Numbered from the stretch's first letter, positions 1-8,032 are shown. The stretch: 13,583 nucleotides of DNA from Syntrophomonadaceae bacterium (GCA_007129055.1 SKWE01000024.1:1-13583), one strand, 5' to 3'. A program made the numbers and translations. Notes: generated from the sequence alone by a model not told the origin.

Positions 1-423
1 GCCGGAAAACTCACCGGACACCTGAAGCAGGTCATGCCCACCGGTAGAGATTAAATCACTTACTATCCCCAGCAGTTCGCCATCATGAGTGTAAACATTT
101 AACCCAATCAGCTGATCATGGTAGTAACTGCCTTCTTCAAGTGGCAGCCGCTCCTTTTTAGCGATAACAATCAGCATATCGCGAATTCTTTCTGCATCTT
201 CTCTTGATTCAATACCCCTGAATTTGATTAACCAGAAGCGTCCTGAAGAAACAGCATTTTCAATGATCATTACACTTCGTTCCGACTGGGATACCAGGTC
301 TACTTCTTTTAAATACTTTATCCTGTCAGGATAATCCGTGTAAGGATATACCTTGACAGTTCCACCCAAACCATGCGGGGAAAGGATTTTCCCTATCGCA
401 GCATCATCCAGTTTATTGAACAA
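1..423 (-). CDS. rimM: Ribosome maturation factor RimM, 3' end cut by window edge
   Basis: RimM binds the 30S head through protein S19 and helps late 16S rRNA processing and 30S assembly. About 141 codons are present. Near the N-terminus is IGKILSPHGLGGTVKV, matching the family's GKI..HG.xGxVKV opening. Further on are GIESREDAERIR, then LPLEEGSYYHDQLIGL, the family's hallmark EYYxxDLIGL element that opens the PRC-barrel domain, followed by DGELLGIV and STGGHDLLQV. Families usually run to about 170 residues, so roughly 30 C-terminal residues lie outside the window. The start is uncertain. I chose the TTG at 423, which puts nine residues before GKI and overlaps khpA by 11 nt. TTGs at 429, 432 and 435 and an ATG at 465 are in the same frame. 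None has a recognisable SD, so translation may be coupled to khpA. Identity is firm; the start is not. Confidence 0.88.
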   Translation of the reverse strand, partial: MFNKLDDAAIGKILSPHGLGGTVKVYPYTDYPDRIKYLKEVDLVSQSERSVMIIENAVSSGRFWLIKFRGIESREDAERIRDMLIVIAKKERLPLEEGSYYHDQLIGLNVYTHDGELLGIVSDLISTGGHDLLQVSGEFSG

Positions 424-646
424 TTTCAACAACAACCCGCTTGTTTTCTTTAACAGCTGCCGCATTTACAACAGTTCTAATAGCTTTTGCAATACGGCCC
501 TGCTTGCCTATCACCTTGCCCATATCTTCTTCGGCAACCCTTAGTTCAAGAATAACCAGGCGTTCACTTTCAACAACCTGAACATCTACCTGTTCAGGAT
601 TGTCAACAAGGGCCTTAGCGATATGCTCCAACAACTGTTTCATCAT
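413..646 (-). CDS. khpA: KH-domain RNA-binding protein KhpA (YlqC family)
   Basis: A 77-residue protein that is one type II KH domain. It contains the nucleic-acid-binding GxxG loop as GKQG (residues 47-50) within MGKVIGKQGRIAKAIRTVV, and ends in the usual KRVVVEIV strand. Members of this family, always placed between rpsP and rimM in Firmicutes, bind RNA and pair with KhpB (Jag/EloR) in streptococci, where they affect cell elongation and division. The start is the first of two adjacent ATGs (646 and 643). A GGGGAGG site lies 5 nt upstream of the first, so either could be used. It follows rpsP after an 18-nt gap and overlaps the likely start of rimM. Length and motif are normal for the family. 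Confidence 0.95.
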   Translation of the reverse strand: MMKQLLEHIAKALVDNPEQVDVQVVESERLVILELRVAEEDMGKVIGKQGRIAKAIRTVVNAAAVKENKRVVVEIVQ

Positions 647-664
647 TTAAACCTCCCCACCAGA

Positions 665-910
665 CTACTTATTGAGACCTGCTCTCTCCAGAAGAGCTTT
701 TACAGTATCTGAAGGTTTAGCCCCTTTAGCTATCCATTGCTGGACCTTCTCCTGATCAACCTCAAAGGTTGTCGGTTTAGTGGTCGGGTTATAGTAACCA
801 ATTTCTTCAATGAAACGACCATCGCGCGGATAGCGGGAATCTGCCACAACTATCCGGTAAAAAGGTTTCTTTTTTGCGCCCATTCTTTTAAGCCTGATTC
901 TTACTGCCAA
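665..910 (-). CDS. rpsP: 30S ribosomal protein S16, TTG start
   Basis: S16 is a small primary-binding protein of the 30S 5' domain. From the TTG at 910 the product is 81 residues and begins [20 protein letters not shown], the textbook S16 N-terminus, followed by [22 protein letters not shown]. An in-frame ATG at 925 would add five residues (MEVKI), but that ATG and the next codons are the SD itself: GGAGGTGA ends just before a 5-nt gap to the TTG. The TTG is therefore the better start. The gene follows ffh after 58 nt and precedes khpA by 18 nt, which is the standard rpsP-khpA-rimM order for this phylum. Nothing in the protein is unusual. Confidence 0.96.
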   Translation of the reverse strand: MAVRIRLKRMGAKKKPFYRIVVADSRYPRDGRFIEEIGYYNPTTKPTTFEVDQEKVQQWIAKGAKPSDTVKALLERAGLNK

Positions 911-916
911 TATTTT

Positions 917-924
917 CACCTCCA
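917..924 (-). promoter_or_regulatory. Ribosome binding site that fixes the rpsP start
   Basis: The minus strand reads TGGAGGTG, continuing into A, so eight bases (GGAGGTGA) match the 16S anti-SD. It is placed correctly for the TTG at 910. The ATG at 925 overlaps it and cannot be the start it serves. Confidence 0.8.
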
Positions 925-968
925 TTTTTTATTCATTATAATAACTAATTATTTCCACGGTTTCACTC

Positions 969-2321
969 TTAAAAAGGGAAACCTTTCTTGCCTTTTTTAA
1001 ATTTTTTTAAAGCACCTTTTTTATCCATACTGCTCATCTGTTTAAACATTTTTTGCATCTGAGAAAACTGGTTTAAAAGGCGGTTTACATCCTGCACGGT
1101 TGTACCGCTGCCGGAAGCAATGCGCCGTCTCCTGCTGCTATTTAATACTGCCGGATTGTGCCTCTCCTGGCGGGTCATAGAACTTATTATTGCTTCAACC
1201 CTGGTAAAGTTGCTTTCATCCAAAGCCATTTGTTTAACTTCTTTTGGCAGCCCTCCGCCACCTGGAATCATGTTCAGGATATCTTCCATGGAGCCAAGGT
1301 TTTTAAGCTGGCCCAATTGATCTTTAAAATCATCAAGAGTAAACTGCTGCTTGCGTAGCTTTTCTTCCAGTTCTTTGGCTTTCTCTTTGTCGACCGTTGC
1401 TTCTGCTTTTTCAATTAGAGATAATACATCTCCCATGCCAAGGATCCGGGAAGCCATCCTATCGGGGTGAAAAGGTTCAAGATCATCTATTTTTTCACCC
1501 ACCCCGACAAATTTTACCGGGCACCCGGTAACTGCACGGACAGATAGAGCTGCACCTCCACGGGTATCACCATCAAGCTTGGTTAAAATAACGCCGCTTA
1601 AACCAACGGCTTCATTAAAGGAAGTGGCGGCATTTACTGCATCCTGACCGGTCATTGCATCTACTACAAGCAGAACCTCTTCAGGGTGAACAGCTTTCTT
1701 TACCGCCTTTATTTCAGACATCATTTCCTCATCAATGTGCAGGCGGCCGGCTGTATCAAAAATAACGGGATCATAACCTTCTTTTTGAGCAAGGCGCAAA
1801 CCTTCCTGGCAAATCTGAACTGGGTTCACTTCTTCGTTGCTGTAGAAGTTTAATTCCACCGATTCGCTCAGCACTCTTAACTGCTTAACCGCGCCAGGCC
1901 TGTATATATCTGCGGCAACCAGCAGCGGGTTACGTCCGCCCGATTTCTTTAAGTGTGCTGCAAGCTTGACGGCAGAGGTTGTTTTCCCTGACCCCTGCAA
2001 CCCGACAATCATTATTGGTGTCGGACCCTTTGATGAGGATGAAAGAGAGCTTTTCTTTTCTCCCATCAACCTGGTCATTTCTTCATTAACTATTTTAACA
2101 ACCTGCTGGCCCGGGGTAAGACTGTTCATCACTTCCTGGCCTACAGCTCTATCCCTTACGGCAGAAACAAAGTCTTTTACAACCTTAAAATTCACATCAG
2201 CTTCTAATAAGGCCAACCTGATTTCCCGCATTGCCGTATCTACGTCTTTTTCATTTAACTTGCCTTTTCCACGCAGTTGGCGCAATGTGTTTTGGAGTTT
2301 TTCTGCCAGGTTTGAAAACAT
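969..2321 (-). CDS. ffh: Signal recognition particle GTPase Ffh (SRP54)
   Basis: Ffh is the protein core of the SRP. It binds signal peptides emerging from the ribosome and delivers the complex to FtsY at the membrane. The 450-residue protein has the usual three parts. The N domain is residues 1-95. The G domain carries the P-loop GLQGSGKTT (107-115), the DIYRPGA box (138-144), DTAGR (189-193), TKLD (247-250) and GVGEKIDDLEPF (273-284). The methionine-rich M domain runs from about 297, with SRRRRIASGSGTTVQDVNRLL as the SRP-RNA-binding helix and a QMQKMFKQM finger-like stretch. It starts at ATG with a GGAG-type SD about 11 nt upstream, slightly far. It lies 15 nt after ylxM, as in most Firmicutes. 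The SRP RNA gene is not in the window. Length matches the family. Confidence 0.98.
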   Translation of the reverse strand: MFSNLAEKLQNTLRQLRGKGKLNEKDVDTAMREIRLALLEADVNFKVVKDFVSAVRDRAVGQEVMNSLTPGQQVVKIVNEEMTRLMGEKKSSLSSSSKGPTPIMIVGLQGSGKTTSAVKLAAHLKKSGGRNPLLVAADIYRPGAVKQLRVLSESVELNFYSNEEVNPVQICQEGLRLAQKEGYDPVIFDTAGRLHIDEEMMSEIKAVKKAVHPEEVLLVVDAMTGQDAVNAATSFNEAVGLSGVILTKLDGDTRGGAALSVRAVTGCPVKFVGVGEKIDDLEPFHPDRMASRILGMGDVLSLIEKAEATVDKEKAKELEEKLRKQQFTLDDFKDQLGQLKNLGSMEDILNMIPGGGGLPKEVKQMALDESNFTRVEAIISSMTRQERHNPAVLNSSRRRRIASGSGTTVQDVNRLLNQFSQMQKMFKQMSSMDKKGALKKFKKGKKGFPF

Positions 2322-2336
2322 TTCCAGTTAACGCTC

Positions 2337-2684
2337 CTACTTTTCAGTGTTTTGCCTTAATTCTTCTAGAATACTTCTTAGCTGAGCAATTTCTTTGCTG
2401 CCAACCTTGCTATTTCCAAGAAGACCCTCAGCTTCATCTAATAGCTCCTGCTGATCATTAAACAACCTGTATAGGCCAAGCTTATCTTCGAATTTTTCAA
2501 TCGAGGAAAGTGTCCGCTGTATAAGATCATGAACGGCCTGCCTGCTTGTCCCGTATTCCGTTGCAATTTCAGCCAGGGAGTAATTATCACTAAAATATAG
2601 CTGCATTACCTCCTGCTGTCTTTCTGTCAGCAGTGGCGAGTAAATATCATAGAGCAGGTTTATTCGATTAACTTCTTCCAGCAT
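2337..2684 (-). CDS. ylxM: YlxM/UPF0122 family helix-turn-helix protein, SRP-associated
   Basis: A 115-residue protein with an N-terminal helix-turn-helix resembling sigma factor region 4: LLTERQQEVMQLYF, then YSLAEIATEYGTSRQAVHDLIQRTLSSIEKFEDKLGL. This is the UPF0122 (YlxM) pattern, and a gene of this family sits directly before ffh in most Firmicutes. In streptococci YlxM has been reported to bind SRP components and modulate Ffh GTPase activity. A DNA-binding role, suggested by the fold, has not been settled. The second half is a charged helix ending QLRSILEELRQNTEK. The start is ATG with AGGTGA 4 nt upstream. A promoter and an inverted repeat precede it, which makes it the first gene of the ylxM-ffh-rpsP-khpA-rimM unit. 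If it does bind DNA, that repeat would be an obvious autoregulatory site, but this is inference. Confidence 0.93.
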   Translation of the reverse strand: MLEEVNRINLLYDIYSPLLTERQQEVMQLYFSDNYSLAEIATEYGTSRQAVHDLIQRTLSSIEKFEDKLGLYRLFNDQQELLDEAEGLLGNSKVGSKEIAQLRSILEELRQNTEK

Positions 2685-2692
2685 AACTTCAC

Positions 2693-2716
2693 CTGTAAAG
2701 TATTATTGCTTTACAG
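2693..2716 (-). repeat. Perfect 8-bp inverted repeat in the ylxM leader
   Basis: On the minus strand CTGTAAAG and CTTTACAG are separated by the 8-nt loop CAATAATA. The upstream arm starts about where transcription from the promoter at 2721-2749 would begin. The downstream arm ends at the AG of the AGGTGA ribosome binding site of ylxM. As DNA it is a plausible operator. As RNA it is a 5'-terminal stem-loop that could partly mask the ribosome site. A G-U pair can extend the stem by one. Confidence 0.6.
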
Positions 2717-2720
2717 AAGG

Positions 2721-2749
2721 AGTATAGCAGATACTAGGCTCACATGCAA
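2721..2749 (-). promoter_or_regulatory. Candidate sigma-A promoter for ylxM-ffh-rpsP-khpA-rimM
   Basis: The -35 element is TTGCAT (four of six consensus bases, 2744-2749). The spacer is exactly 17 nt and the -10 element is TATACT (five of six, 2721-2726). The -10 is preceded by TGC, which makes it an extended -10. This lies in the only gap over 100 nt in the window. No intrinsic terminator follows ftsY, so read-through from upstream probably adds to transcription from here. Confidence 0.65.
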
Positions 2750-2823
2750 GCAGTAATCAACCTATTTTTCTTGTTTGTGGATTATCGCTTCGAATCGTAA
2801 TAAATGAGTATAAGTTATAATGA

Positions 2824-3729
2824 TTATCCGAGAAGGGCCCGGGCAAATAATTCGGGGTCAAAGGGAGCCAAATCTTCCATTTTTTCACCTGTCCCAATAT
2901 ATTTAACCGGTATTCCTATTTTGTCCTGGATGCTTACAACTATGCCGCCACGCGCTGTGCCGTCGAGCTTGGTAAGTACAATGCCGGTAAGCGGTAAGGC
3001 CTGGTTAAAGCTGTTGGCCTGGGCAATGGCATTCTGGCCTGTAGTAGCATCAACAACCAGCAAAATTTCATGGGGAGCGCCGGGAACAGAGCGGCCAACA
3101 ACACGGTAAATCTTATTTAGTTCATCCATCAGGTTATAGTTATTATGCAGGCGGCCGGCCGTATCACCGATTACGATATCAAATCCTCTTGCATTAGCAG
3201 CATTCAGGGCGTCAAAGTAAAGAGCTGACGGGTCAGAACCGGATTGCTGCTTTATGATTTCCACGCCCGCCCTTTCAGCCCAGATTTCTAACTGCTCAAC
3301 TGCAGCTGCCCGGAAAGTGTCTCCGGCAACTAGCAAGACTTTTTTACCCTGTTCCTTGTAAAGTCGGGCAAGTTTCGCGGCAGTAGTTGTTTTTCCAGAA
3401 CCGTTCACACCAACCAGCATGATTACATGGTTTTTTGGAGCAGCGGTTTCTTTTAGCTCTTCAAAGCTTAGCTTTTTTATGATTTTATTTAAAAGTAATT
3501 CCTTTACCTGTTCTAACTCCCTTAATTTTAAATCTTTCACTTCTTCTTGAAGCTGTCCAACTATTTCAATTGTCGTATCTACTCCCACATCGCCACTGAC
3601 AAGAATCTCTTCCAGTTCCTCGTAAAATTCTTCGTTTATCTCTCCACTGTTAAACAGGGCATCCAGGCGATTTATAAATCCTGTTTTGCTGCGGGCCAGG
3701 CCATTTTTAAACTGGTTTAATAGCGACAT
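2824..3729 (-). CDS. ftsY: SRP receptor GTPase FtsY
   Basis: FtsY is the membrane-associated receptor that pairs with Ffh and hands ribosome-nascent-chain complexes to SecYEG. The protein is 301 residues. It opens with an amphipathic helix ([18 protein letters not shown]), typical of lipid-binding FtsY N-termini, then the N domain to about residue 95. The G domain has GVNGSGKTT (107-115), GDTFRAAA (136-143), DTAGR (189-193), [10 protein letters not shown] (253-262) and [12 protein letters not shown] (279-290). It lacks the long acidic A domain of enterobacterial FtsY, as is usual in Firmicutes. The start ATG overlaps the smc stop codon by one base (TAATG), with a GGGAG site 9 nt upstream that lies inside smc, so translation is probably coupled to smc. 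No terminator is seen after the gene. Confidence 0.97.
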   Translation of the reverse strand: MSLLNQFKNGLARSKTGFINRLDALFNSGEINEEFYEELEEILVSGDVGVDTTIEIVGQLQEEVKDLKLRELEQVKELLLNKIIKKLSFEELKETAAPKNHVIMLVGVNGSGKTTTAAKLARLYKEQGKKVLLVAGDTFRAAAVEQLEIWAERAGVEIIKQQSGSDPSALYFDALNAANARGFDIVIGDTAGRLHNNYNLMDELNKIYRVVGRSVPGAPHEILLVVDATTGQNAIAQANSFNQALPLTGIVLTKLDGTARGGIVVSIQDKIGIPVKYIGTGEKMEDLAPFDPELFARALLG

Positions 3730-6700
3730 TACTTATTCTCCCTGGTAAAGGTGTTATTTTCTAGCTTAAGCGACATTAAACGCGAAACGCCGGGTTCAGG
3801 CATTGTAACCCCGTAGAGAACTTCCGCTTCTTCCATAGTTCGTTTGCGGTGAGTTATAAGGATAAATTGAGCCTGTTTTGCTGTTTGCTTAAGAAATTTT
3901 GTAAATCTCGAGAGGTTGGCGTCATCCAGGCTGGATTCTACTTCATCGAGAAGATAAAACGGAGCAGGTTTAAAGCGCAGGATAGCAAATACAAGAGCTA
4001 TCGCTGTTAAAACTTTTTCACCTGCTGACAACAAGTTAATGTTCTGCAATTTTTTACCCGGAGGCTGGGCAACAATTTCTATCCCCGAATCGAGAATGTT
4101 ATCATCATCTGTTAGCTTTAGAATTACCTTGCCACCTTCAAAAAGCTCTTCAAATGTTTGTTTAAAATTATCATTAATTTTTTCAAAAGCATAGTTAAAA
4201 TAGTGTTCCATACGCTGATCGATTTCGGCAAGCACCTTTTGCAGGGAAGCTTCGCCTTTCTGCAGATCATCCTTTTGTTCCGTTAAGAAGTTAATCCTGT
4301 CTTCAAGCCTGTTCAGTTCTTCAATTGCTCCCAGGTTTACTTCCCCCAGTGCCTCAATATCTTCTTTCAGGTTTTCAATTATTCTGCTGCTTTCTTCCGG
4401 TTCGAATTCTTCATCGATAACTGTCAGCTCCAGGTTTCCGAATAGCTCTCGAAAACGAATCTCCTGATAATTTGTTTCTGCCTGCAACCTGCTCTGTTCA
4501 ACGGATAGATACTTTTCTCTTTTTTCCTGTCGTGACAGCCTGCTCTGGCGCTTTTTACCTTCTTCTTCCAGGTTGATCAAGTCTGCTTCGAGCTGGTTTA
4601 GCTCTTCGTTTTTGCTGTCCAGGCCTGATATTAGGTCAGCTTTCCCGGTGTAGAAGTCCTGCAGCTCTTCTTTTATCTTTTTTTGCTCCGCAAGATTGCC
4701 TTCTAATTCAGCTTTCAGCTTTTCACATTCATTAAGTTTTTCTGATTTTTCTTTTACAGGGACACCCAAATTGGCACTGAGTTCTTTTATCCTGGCCGCT
4801 ATTGCTTCCTTTTGTTCACCATAAGAGCTTACCTTTACCATTGAAGCAGTAATTTGCTGCTCCAAATTGTTTTTTTGATCGATAAACATGCGGTAGTCTT
4901 CTTTCAGTTCCGCAAGTTCTTCTTCAAGCTTTTCTATCCGCGTCCCGTTTGATTCGACTTCGTTATCAAGATCACCCAGGCGCTCTTTAATTTCAGTTTC
5001 TTCTTCAGCAATTTCTTTCAGGGCTAAAGTTATGGAAGCTATTCGCTCATTCACTGTCTGTTTATCCCGTTCGGCACCGGCATACTCAGCGGCAGCCAAC
5101 TGCAGCTGTTTTTCAGCATTTTCCCTGAGCTCACTGATCTTGTCACGTTTAACATGAAAAGAGGATAGATCACTTCTTAGTGCTCTGACCTTCTCTTCAA
5201 CCCTTTTGACTTCATCAAGAATCTCTTTTTTGTTTTGCTGAAGTTCCTCTATTTCCCTGCGCCTACCTAGAGGCATACCGGCATTCCGCCTGGGAATACT
5301 GCCACCGCGCATAATACCACCGGGATTAATCATTTCTCCATCCAGGGTCACTATGCGGCAGCTATATTTTATAAAACGGGCAGCTTTTGAGGCATCTTCC
5401 AGGTTTCTGCAGACCAGCACGGAAGAAATAAGGTAATCAATGGCATTGCGGTAATCCTGGTCCACCTTTACCAGTTCAGATGCCTTGCCGATGACGCCTG
5501 GCAGGTCCTTCCATCCCGGATATCTTTGCAGGGGATCGGCCGCCTGCTGAAGAATGTCAAGTGGCAGGAAAGTAGCCCAACCCCGATTATTCTTTTTTAA
5601 ATAACCTATTGCCTGGTGTACCGTTTGTTCAGTTTTGGCAACAATATATTGCAGTGAACCGCCAAGGGCAGACTCAACAGCCTGTGAATAATCTCCATCA
5701 ACCGCTATTAAGTCACCAACAGGACCGACTATTCCGGGAAAATCTTTTTTGACCTGCATTACTTCCTTGACGCCACGGTAATAACCGGAAAGGGCTGCAT
5801 CCTGTTCCTGCAGCAGGTTAAGCCTGCTGTTTAATCCATGTAAATTTTCTTTTACTTTCTGTTCCCCTGCAAGCGCCCTGTCCAGTTCATCCTGAATAAT
5901 CTTTAACTGCTTATTTTCTTGTTCAAGATTTTCAGTTATAGACTGAAGCTCTTTTTCAGCCCTTATTACCTTTTCATTCGCAACCTGTAATTTATCTTCA
6001 GATTGAGTCAACTGCTTATCGAGAGTTGACTCTTCTGCTAGTTTTTGTCTCTTCTGTTCCGCAAGGCGTTCCAGGCGCCGGCCCAGCTCTTCAATGGTTG
6101 AAACAGCAGCTTCGCGCTGAACACCGGCTTTGTAAATATCCTCCTGCTTACCTTCAACTGTTTCAACAAGAGCACTTGATTGCAAAGTGTCTAACTGTTG
6201 TTTTAACTGCTGCAGTTCAGCTTTAGACTGGTTTAAAAGTTCTTCCTTTTCATTTAGATCGGCCTCGTAGCGTGACTTCTGCTCTGTGTATTCTTCTGAC
6301 AGCAGATCAAGCCTTTCAATAGCATTATTATTTTGTTTTAACTGATCGCTGAAACGATCTTCACGTTCACCAAGGAGTTTTAAGTCGTTCTCTTTTTGTT
6401 CAAGCTTCCTGGTTGTTTCATTGATGTTTTGCTCAATTTCCCTTTTCTCATGTTGGCGGTCATAAATGCAATTCTTTAAATCCTGCAGTTCCTTCTCATG
6501 CATACCACTTTGAGCAGTAGATGACAGCATGGCTTCATTCAGGTTTTCCAGCTGCTTTTCAATTTTACTTAATTCATCCCGGGAACCCTGAAGGCGATAA
6601 GAAAGCAGCTTTTTTTCTTCTTCCTGCATGTGCTGCTGCAGACTTTTATACTTCCGTGTTATTTCTGCCTGCGCCTGGAGAGGTTCAATCTGTGTATTTA

Positions 6701-7292
6701 ATTCATAGATCAAGTCCTGAACCCTGACCAGGTTCTCCCTGGTTTCATCAAGGCGCCGTTTGGCTTCCTTCTTTCTAAGCTTGTATTTAAATATCCCCGC
6801 CGCTTCTTCAAAAATCTCGCGCCGTTCTTCCGGCCTGCTGTTTATTATTTCGTCAACCCTGCCCTGGCCAATAACCGAGTAGATGTCTTTTCCAAGGCCG
6901 GTATCCAAAAATAGTTCGGTAATGTCTTTAAGGCGGCATGGTGACTTATTTATGTAGTATTCACTGTCTCCAGTGCGGAACAATCTCCTGGTAATAGTAA
7001 TTTCATCATAGTCCAGGTTTAAAAAATTTCCTGCGCCATCAAAAGTCAATGAGACTTCGGCGAAGTTTAAAGGTTTTCGATTATCAGATCCGGAAAATAT
7101 TATCTCTTCCATTCGTGTGCCACGTAAAGATTTCACACTTTGCTCGCCCAGGGCCCAGCGTACAGCATCAACAATATTGCTTTTGCCGCAACCGTTTGGA
7201 CCGATAACAGCAGCAATACCGGGGCTTAAGGATAGCTCCGATTTTTCAGCAAAGGATTTAAAACCGAAAAGCTCCATCCGCTTTAAATGCAT
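3729..7292 (-). CDS. smc: Chromosome condensation ATPase Smc
   Basis: Smc dimers with ScpA and ScpB extrude DNA loops and help origin segregation. The 1187-residue protein shows the full layout. The N-terminal ATPase half has Walker A GPNGCGKSN (31-39) and IGQGRVDEII. A long coiled coil with many Glu, Lys, Gln and Leu runs from about 170 to 495. The globular hinge, from about 500 to 675, starts near GYYRGVKEVM and ends near GGIMRGGS. A returning coiled coil extends to about 1030. The C-terminal ATPase half has signature LSAGEK (1088-1093), Walker B FYLLDE (1112-1117), D-loop SSLDD and the switch histidine in ITHRK (about 1148). The first glycine of the usual LSGGE signature is alanine here. 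The start is ATG with AGGAG 6 nt upstream. It sits between rnc and ftsY, the standard Firmicutes order. scpA and scpB are not in the window. Confidence 0.98.
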   Translation of the reverse strand: MHLKRMELFGFKSFAEKSELSLSPGIAAVIGPNGCGKSNIVDAVRWALGEQSVKSLRGTRMEEIIFSGSDNRKPLNFAEVSLTFDGAGNFLNLDYDEITITRRLFRTGDSEYYINKSPCRLKDITELFLDTGLGKDIYSVIGQGRVDEIINSRPEERREIFEEAAGIFKYKLRKKEAKRRLDETRENLVRVQDLIYELNTQIEPLQAQAEITRKYKSLQQHMQEEEKKLLSYRLQGSRDELSKIEKQLENLNEAMLSSTAQSGMHEKELQDLKNCIYDRQHEKREIEQNINETTRKLEQKENDLKLLGEREDRFSDQLKQNNNAIERLDLLSEEYTEQKSRYEADLNEKEELLNQSKAELQQLKQQLDTLQSSALVETVEGKQEDIYKAGVQREAAVSTIEELGRRLERLAEQKRQKLAEESTLDKQLTQSEDKLQVANEKVIRAEKELQSITENLEQENKQLKIIQDELDRALAGEQKVKENLHGLNSRLNLLQEQDAALSGYYRGVKEVMQVKKDFPGIVGPVGDLIAVDGDYSQAVESALGGSLQYIVAKTEQTVHQAIGYLKKNNRGWATFLPLDILQQAADPLQRYPGWKDLPGVIGKASELVKVDQDYRNAIDYLISSVLVCRNLEDASKAARFIKYSCRIVTLDGEMINPGGIMRGGSIPRRNAGMPLGRRREIEELQQNKKEILDEVKRVEEKVRALRSDLSSFHVKRDKISELRENAEKQLQLAAAEYAGAERDKQTVNERIASITLALKEIAEEETEIKERLGDLDNEVESNGTRIEKLEEELAELKEDYRMFIDQKNNLEQQITASMVKVSSYGEQKEAIAARIKELSANLGVPVKEKSEKLNECEKLKAELEGNLAEQKKIKEELQDFYTGKADLISGLDSKNEELNQLEADLINLEEEGKKRQSRLSRQEKREKYLSVEQSRLQAETNYQEIRFRELFGNLELTVIDEEFEPEESSRIIENLKEDIEALGEVNLGAIEELNRLEDRINFLTEQKDDLQKGEASLQKVLAEIDQRMEHYFNYAFEKINDNFKQTFEELFEGGKVILKLTDDDNILDSGIEIVAQPPGKKLQNINLLSAGEKVLTAIALVFAILRFKPAPFYLLDEVESSLDDANLSRFTKFLKQTAKQAQFILITHRKRTMEEAEVLYGVTMPEPGVSRLMSLKLENNTFTRENK

Positions 7293-7304
7293 AAAAGGCT
7301 CCTA

Positions 7305-7327
7305 AATAACAATTTATAATAACAATT
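7305..7327. repeat. AT-rich 10-bp direct repeat upstream of smc
   Basis: AATAACAATT occurs at 7305-7314 and again at 7318-7327, a 13-nt period, in the 44-nt gap between rnc and smc and just upstream of the smc ribosome site. It is AT-rich and may simply keep the smc leader unstructured. Confidence 0.4.
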
Positions 7328-7336
7328 ATATCGTTT

Positions 7337-8032
7337 CTAGCTGGTTAACTTACACCAGGCTTCTTTGGCTGCCGCCTGTTCTGCTTCTTTTTTACTGCGC
7401 CCCCAGCCACTGCCGACGGGTTGTTCCGTTAAAATAACTTCGGCTTCGAACTCTTTATCGTGATCAGGGCCTCTTTCACTTTTAATCCGATAGTGAGGTG
7501 TAATGGCAAAACGGGCCTGGGAGAATTCCTGGAGCAGAGTTTTAAAATCGCGCATTAAAACTCCTTCCTGGAGTTCTTTTAGAATCGGTTTATAAATATC
7601 CAGCACATAATGCCTGCATTTTTCAAGGCCAAGATCCAGGTAAACTGCACCAATCAAAGCCTCAACTGCATCACCTAGCAATGAGGGACGCGTCAACCCC
7701 CCACCCATAAGTTCACCTTTACCCAGTCTTAGATACCTGGATACATTCAGGTCAAATGCCAACCGGGCCAGGGATGCCTCACAGACCAGATCTGCGCGGA
7801 GCTTGGTTAGTTTTCCTTCCGGAAGATTAGGATAAGCTTCGTAAAGATAGTCACTTATAATTAATTCCAATACTGCGTCTCCCAAAAACTCCAAACGCTG
7901 GTTATTGCAACGTTGTTTCCCTTTTTCATGGGCATAAGAACTATGTGTAAGTGCCTGTTCGTAAATGGATATATTATTGATTTCCAATCCAATCAGGCTA
8001 AGAAAAGAGTAAACTCTATCAGTCCATATCAT
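7337..8032 (-). CDS. rnc: Ribonuclease III
   Basis: RNase III is a dimeric, Mg2+-dependent endonuclease that cuts double-stranded RNA, including rRNA precursors and SRP RNA precursors in Gram-positives. The 231-residue protein has the nuclease domain at about 1-150, with signature QRLEFLGDAVLEL (45-57) and second motif LLGDAVEALIGAVYLD (118-133). The catalytic acids E48, D52, D121 and E124 are all present. A double-stranded RNA-binding domain at about 160-230 ends in the typical GRSKKEAEQAAAKEAW. The acid that often precedes RLEF (NERLEF) is glutamine here, a change allowed within the family signature. ATG start with a GAGG site 7-9 nt upstream. It follows fabF after 19 nt. The fabF-rnc-smc order is common in Clostridia and Bacilli. 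Confidence 0.97.
   Translation of the reverse strand: MIWTDRVYSFLSLIGLEINNISIYEQALTHSSYAHEKGKQRCNNQRLEFLGDAVLELIISDYLYEAYPNLPEGKLTKLRADLVCEASLARLAFDLNVSRYLRLGKGELMGGGLTRPSLLGDAVEALIGAVYLDLGLEKCRHYVLDIYKPILKELQEGVLMRDFKTLLQEFSQARFAITPHYRIKSERGPDHDKEFEAEVILTEQPVGSGWGRSKKEAEQAAAKEAWCKLTS

Noticed and set aside
935..940. TATAAT on the minus strand between ffh and rpsP, as a possible rpsP promoter
   Set aside because: A perfect -10 hexamer, but no -35 match at 16-18 nt and no TG extension, in an AT-rich spacer where such a hexamer is expected by chance.
1966..2331. 121-residue open frame on the plus strand opposite the 5' part of ffh
   Set aside because: It is wholly antisense to the conserved N and G domains of Ffh, has no convincing ribosome site, and its composition follows from the opposite strand.
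2750..2823. Possible terminator after ftsY around the TTCGAA centre
   Set aside because: Pairing around the centre is broken after three bases and no T-run follows in the direction of transcription.
2804..3109. 101-residue plus-strand open frame opposite the 3' part of ftsY
   Set aside because: It mirrors conserved FtsY coding sequence, is low in complexity for a real protein, and has no promoter or SD that I can support.
7325..7330. TATAAT on the minus strand between rnc and smc, as a possible smc promoter
   Set aside because: No -35 element better than two of six at the right spacing and no extended -10. It overlaps the AT-rich direct repeat.
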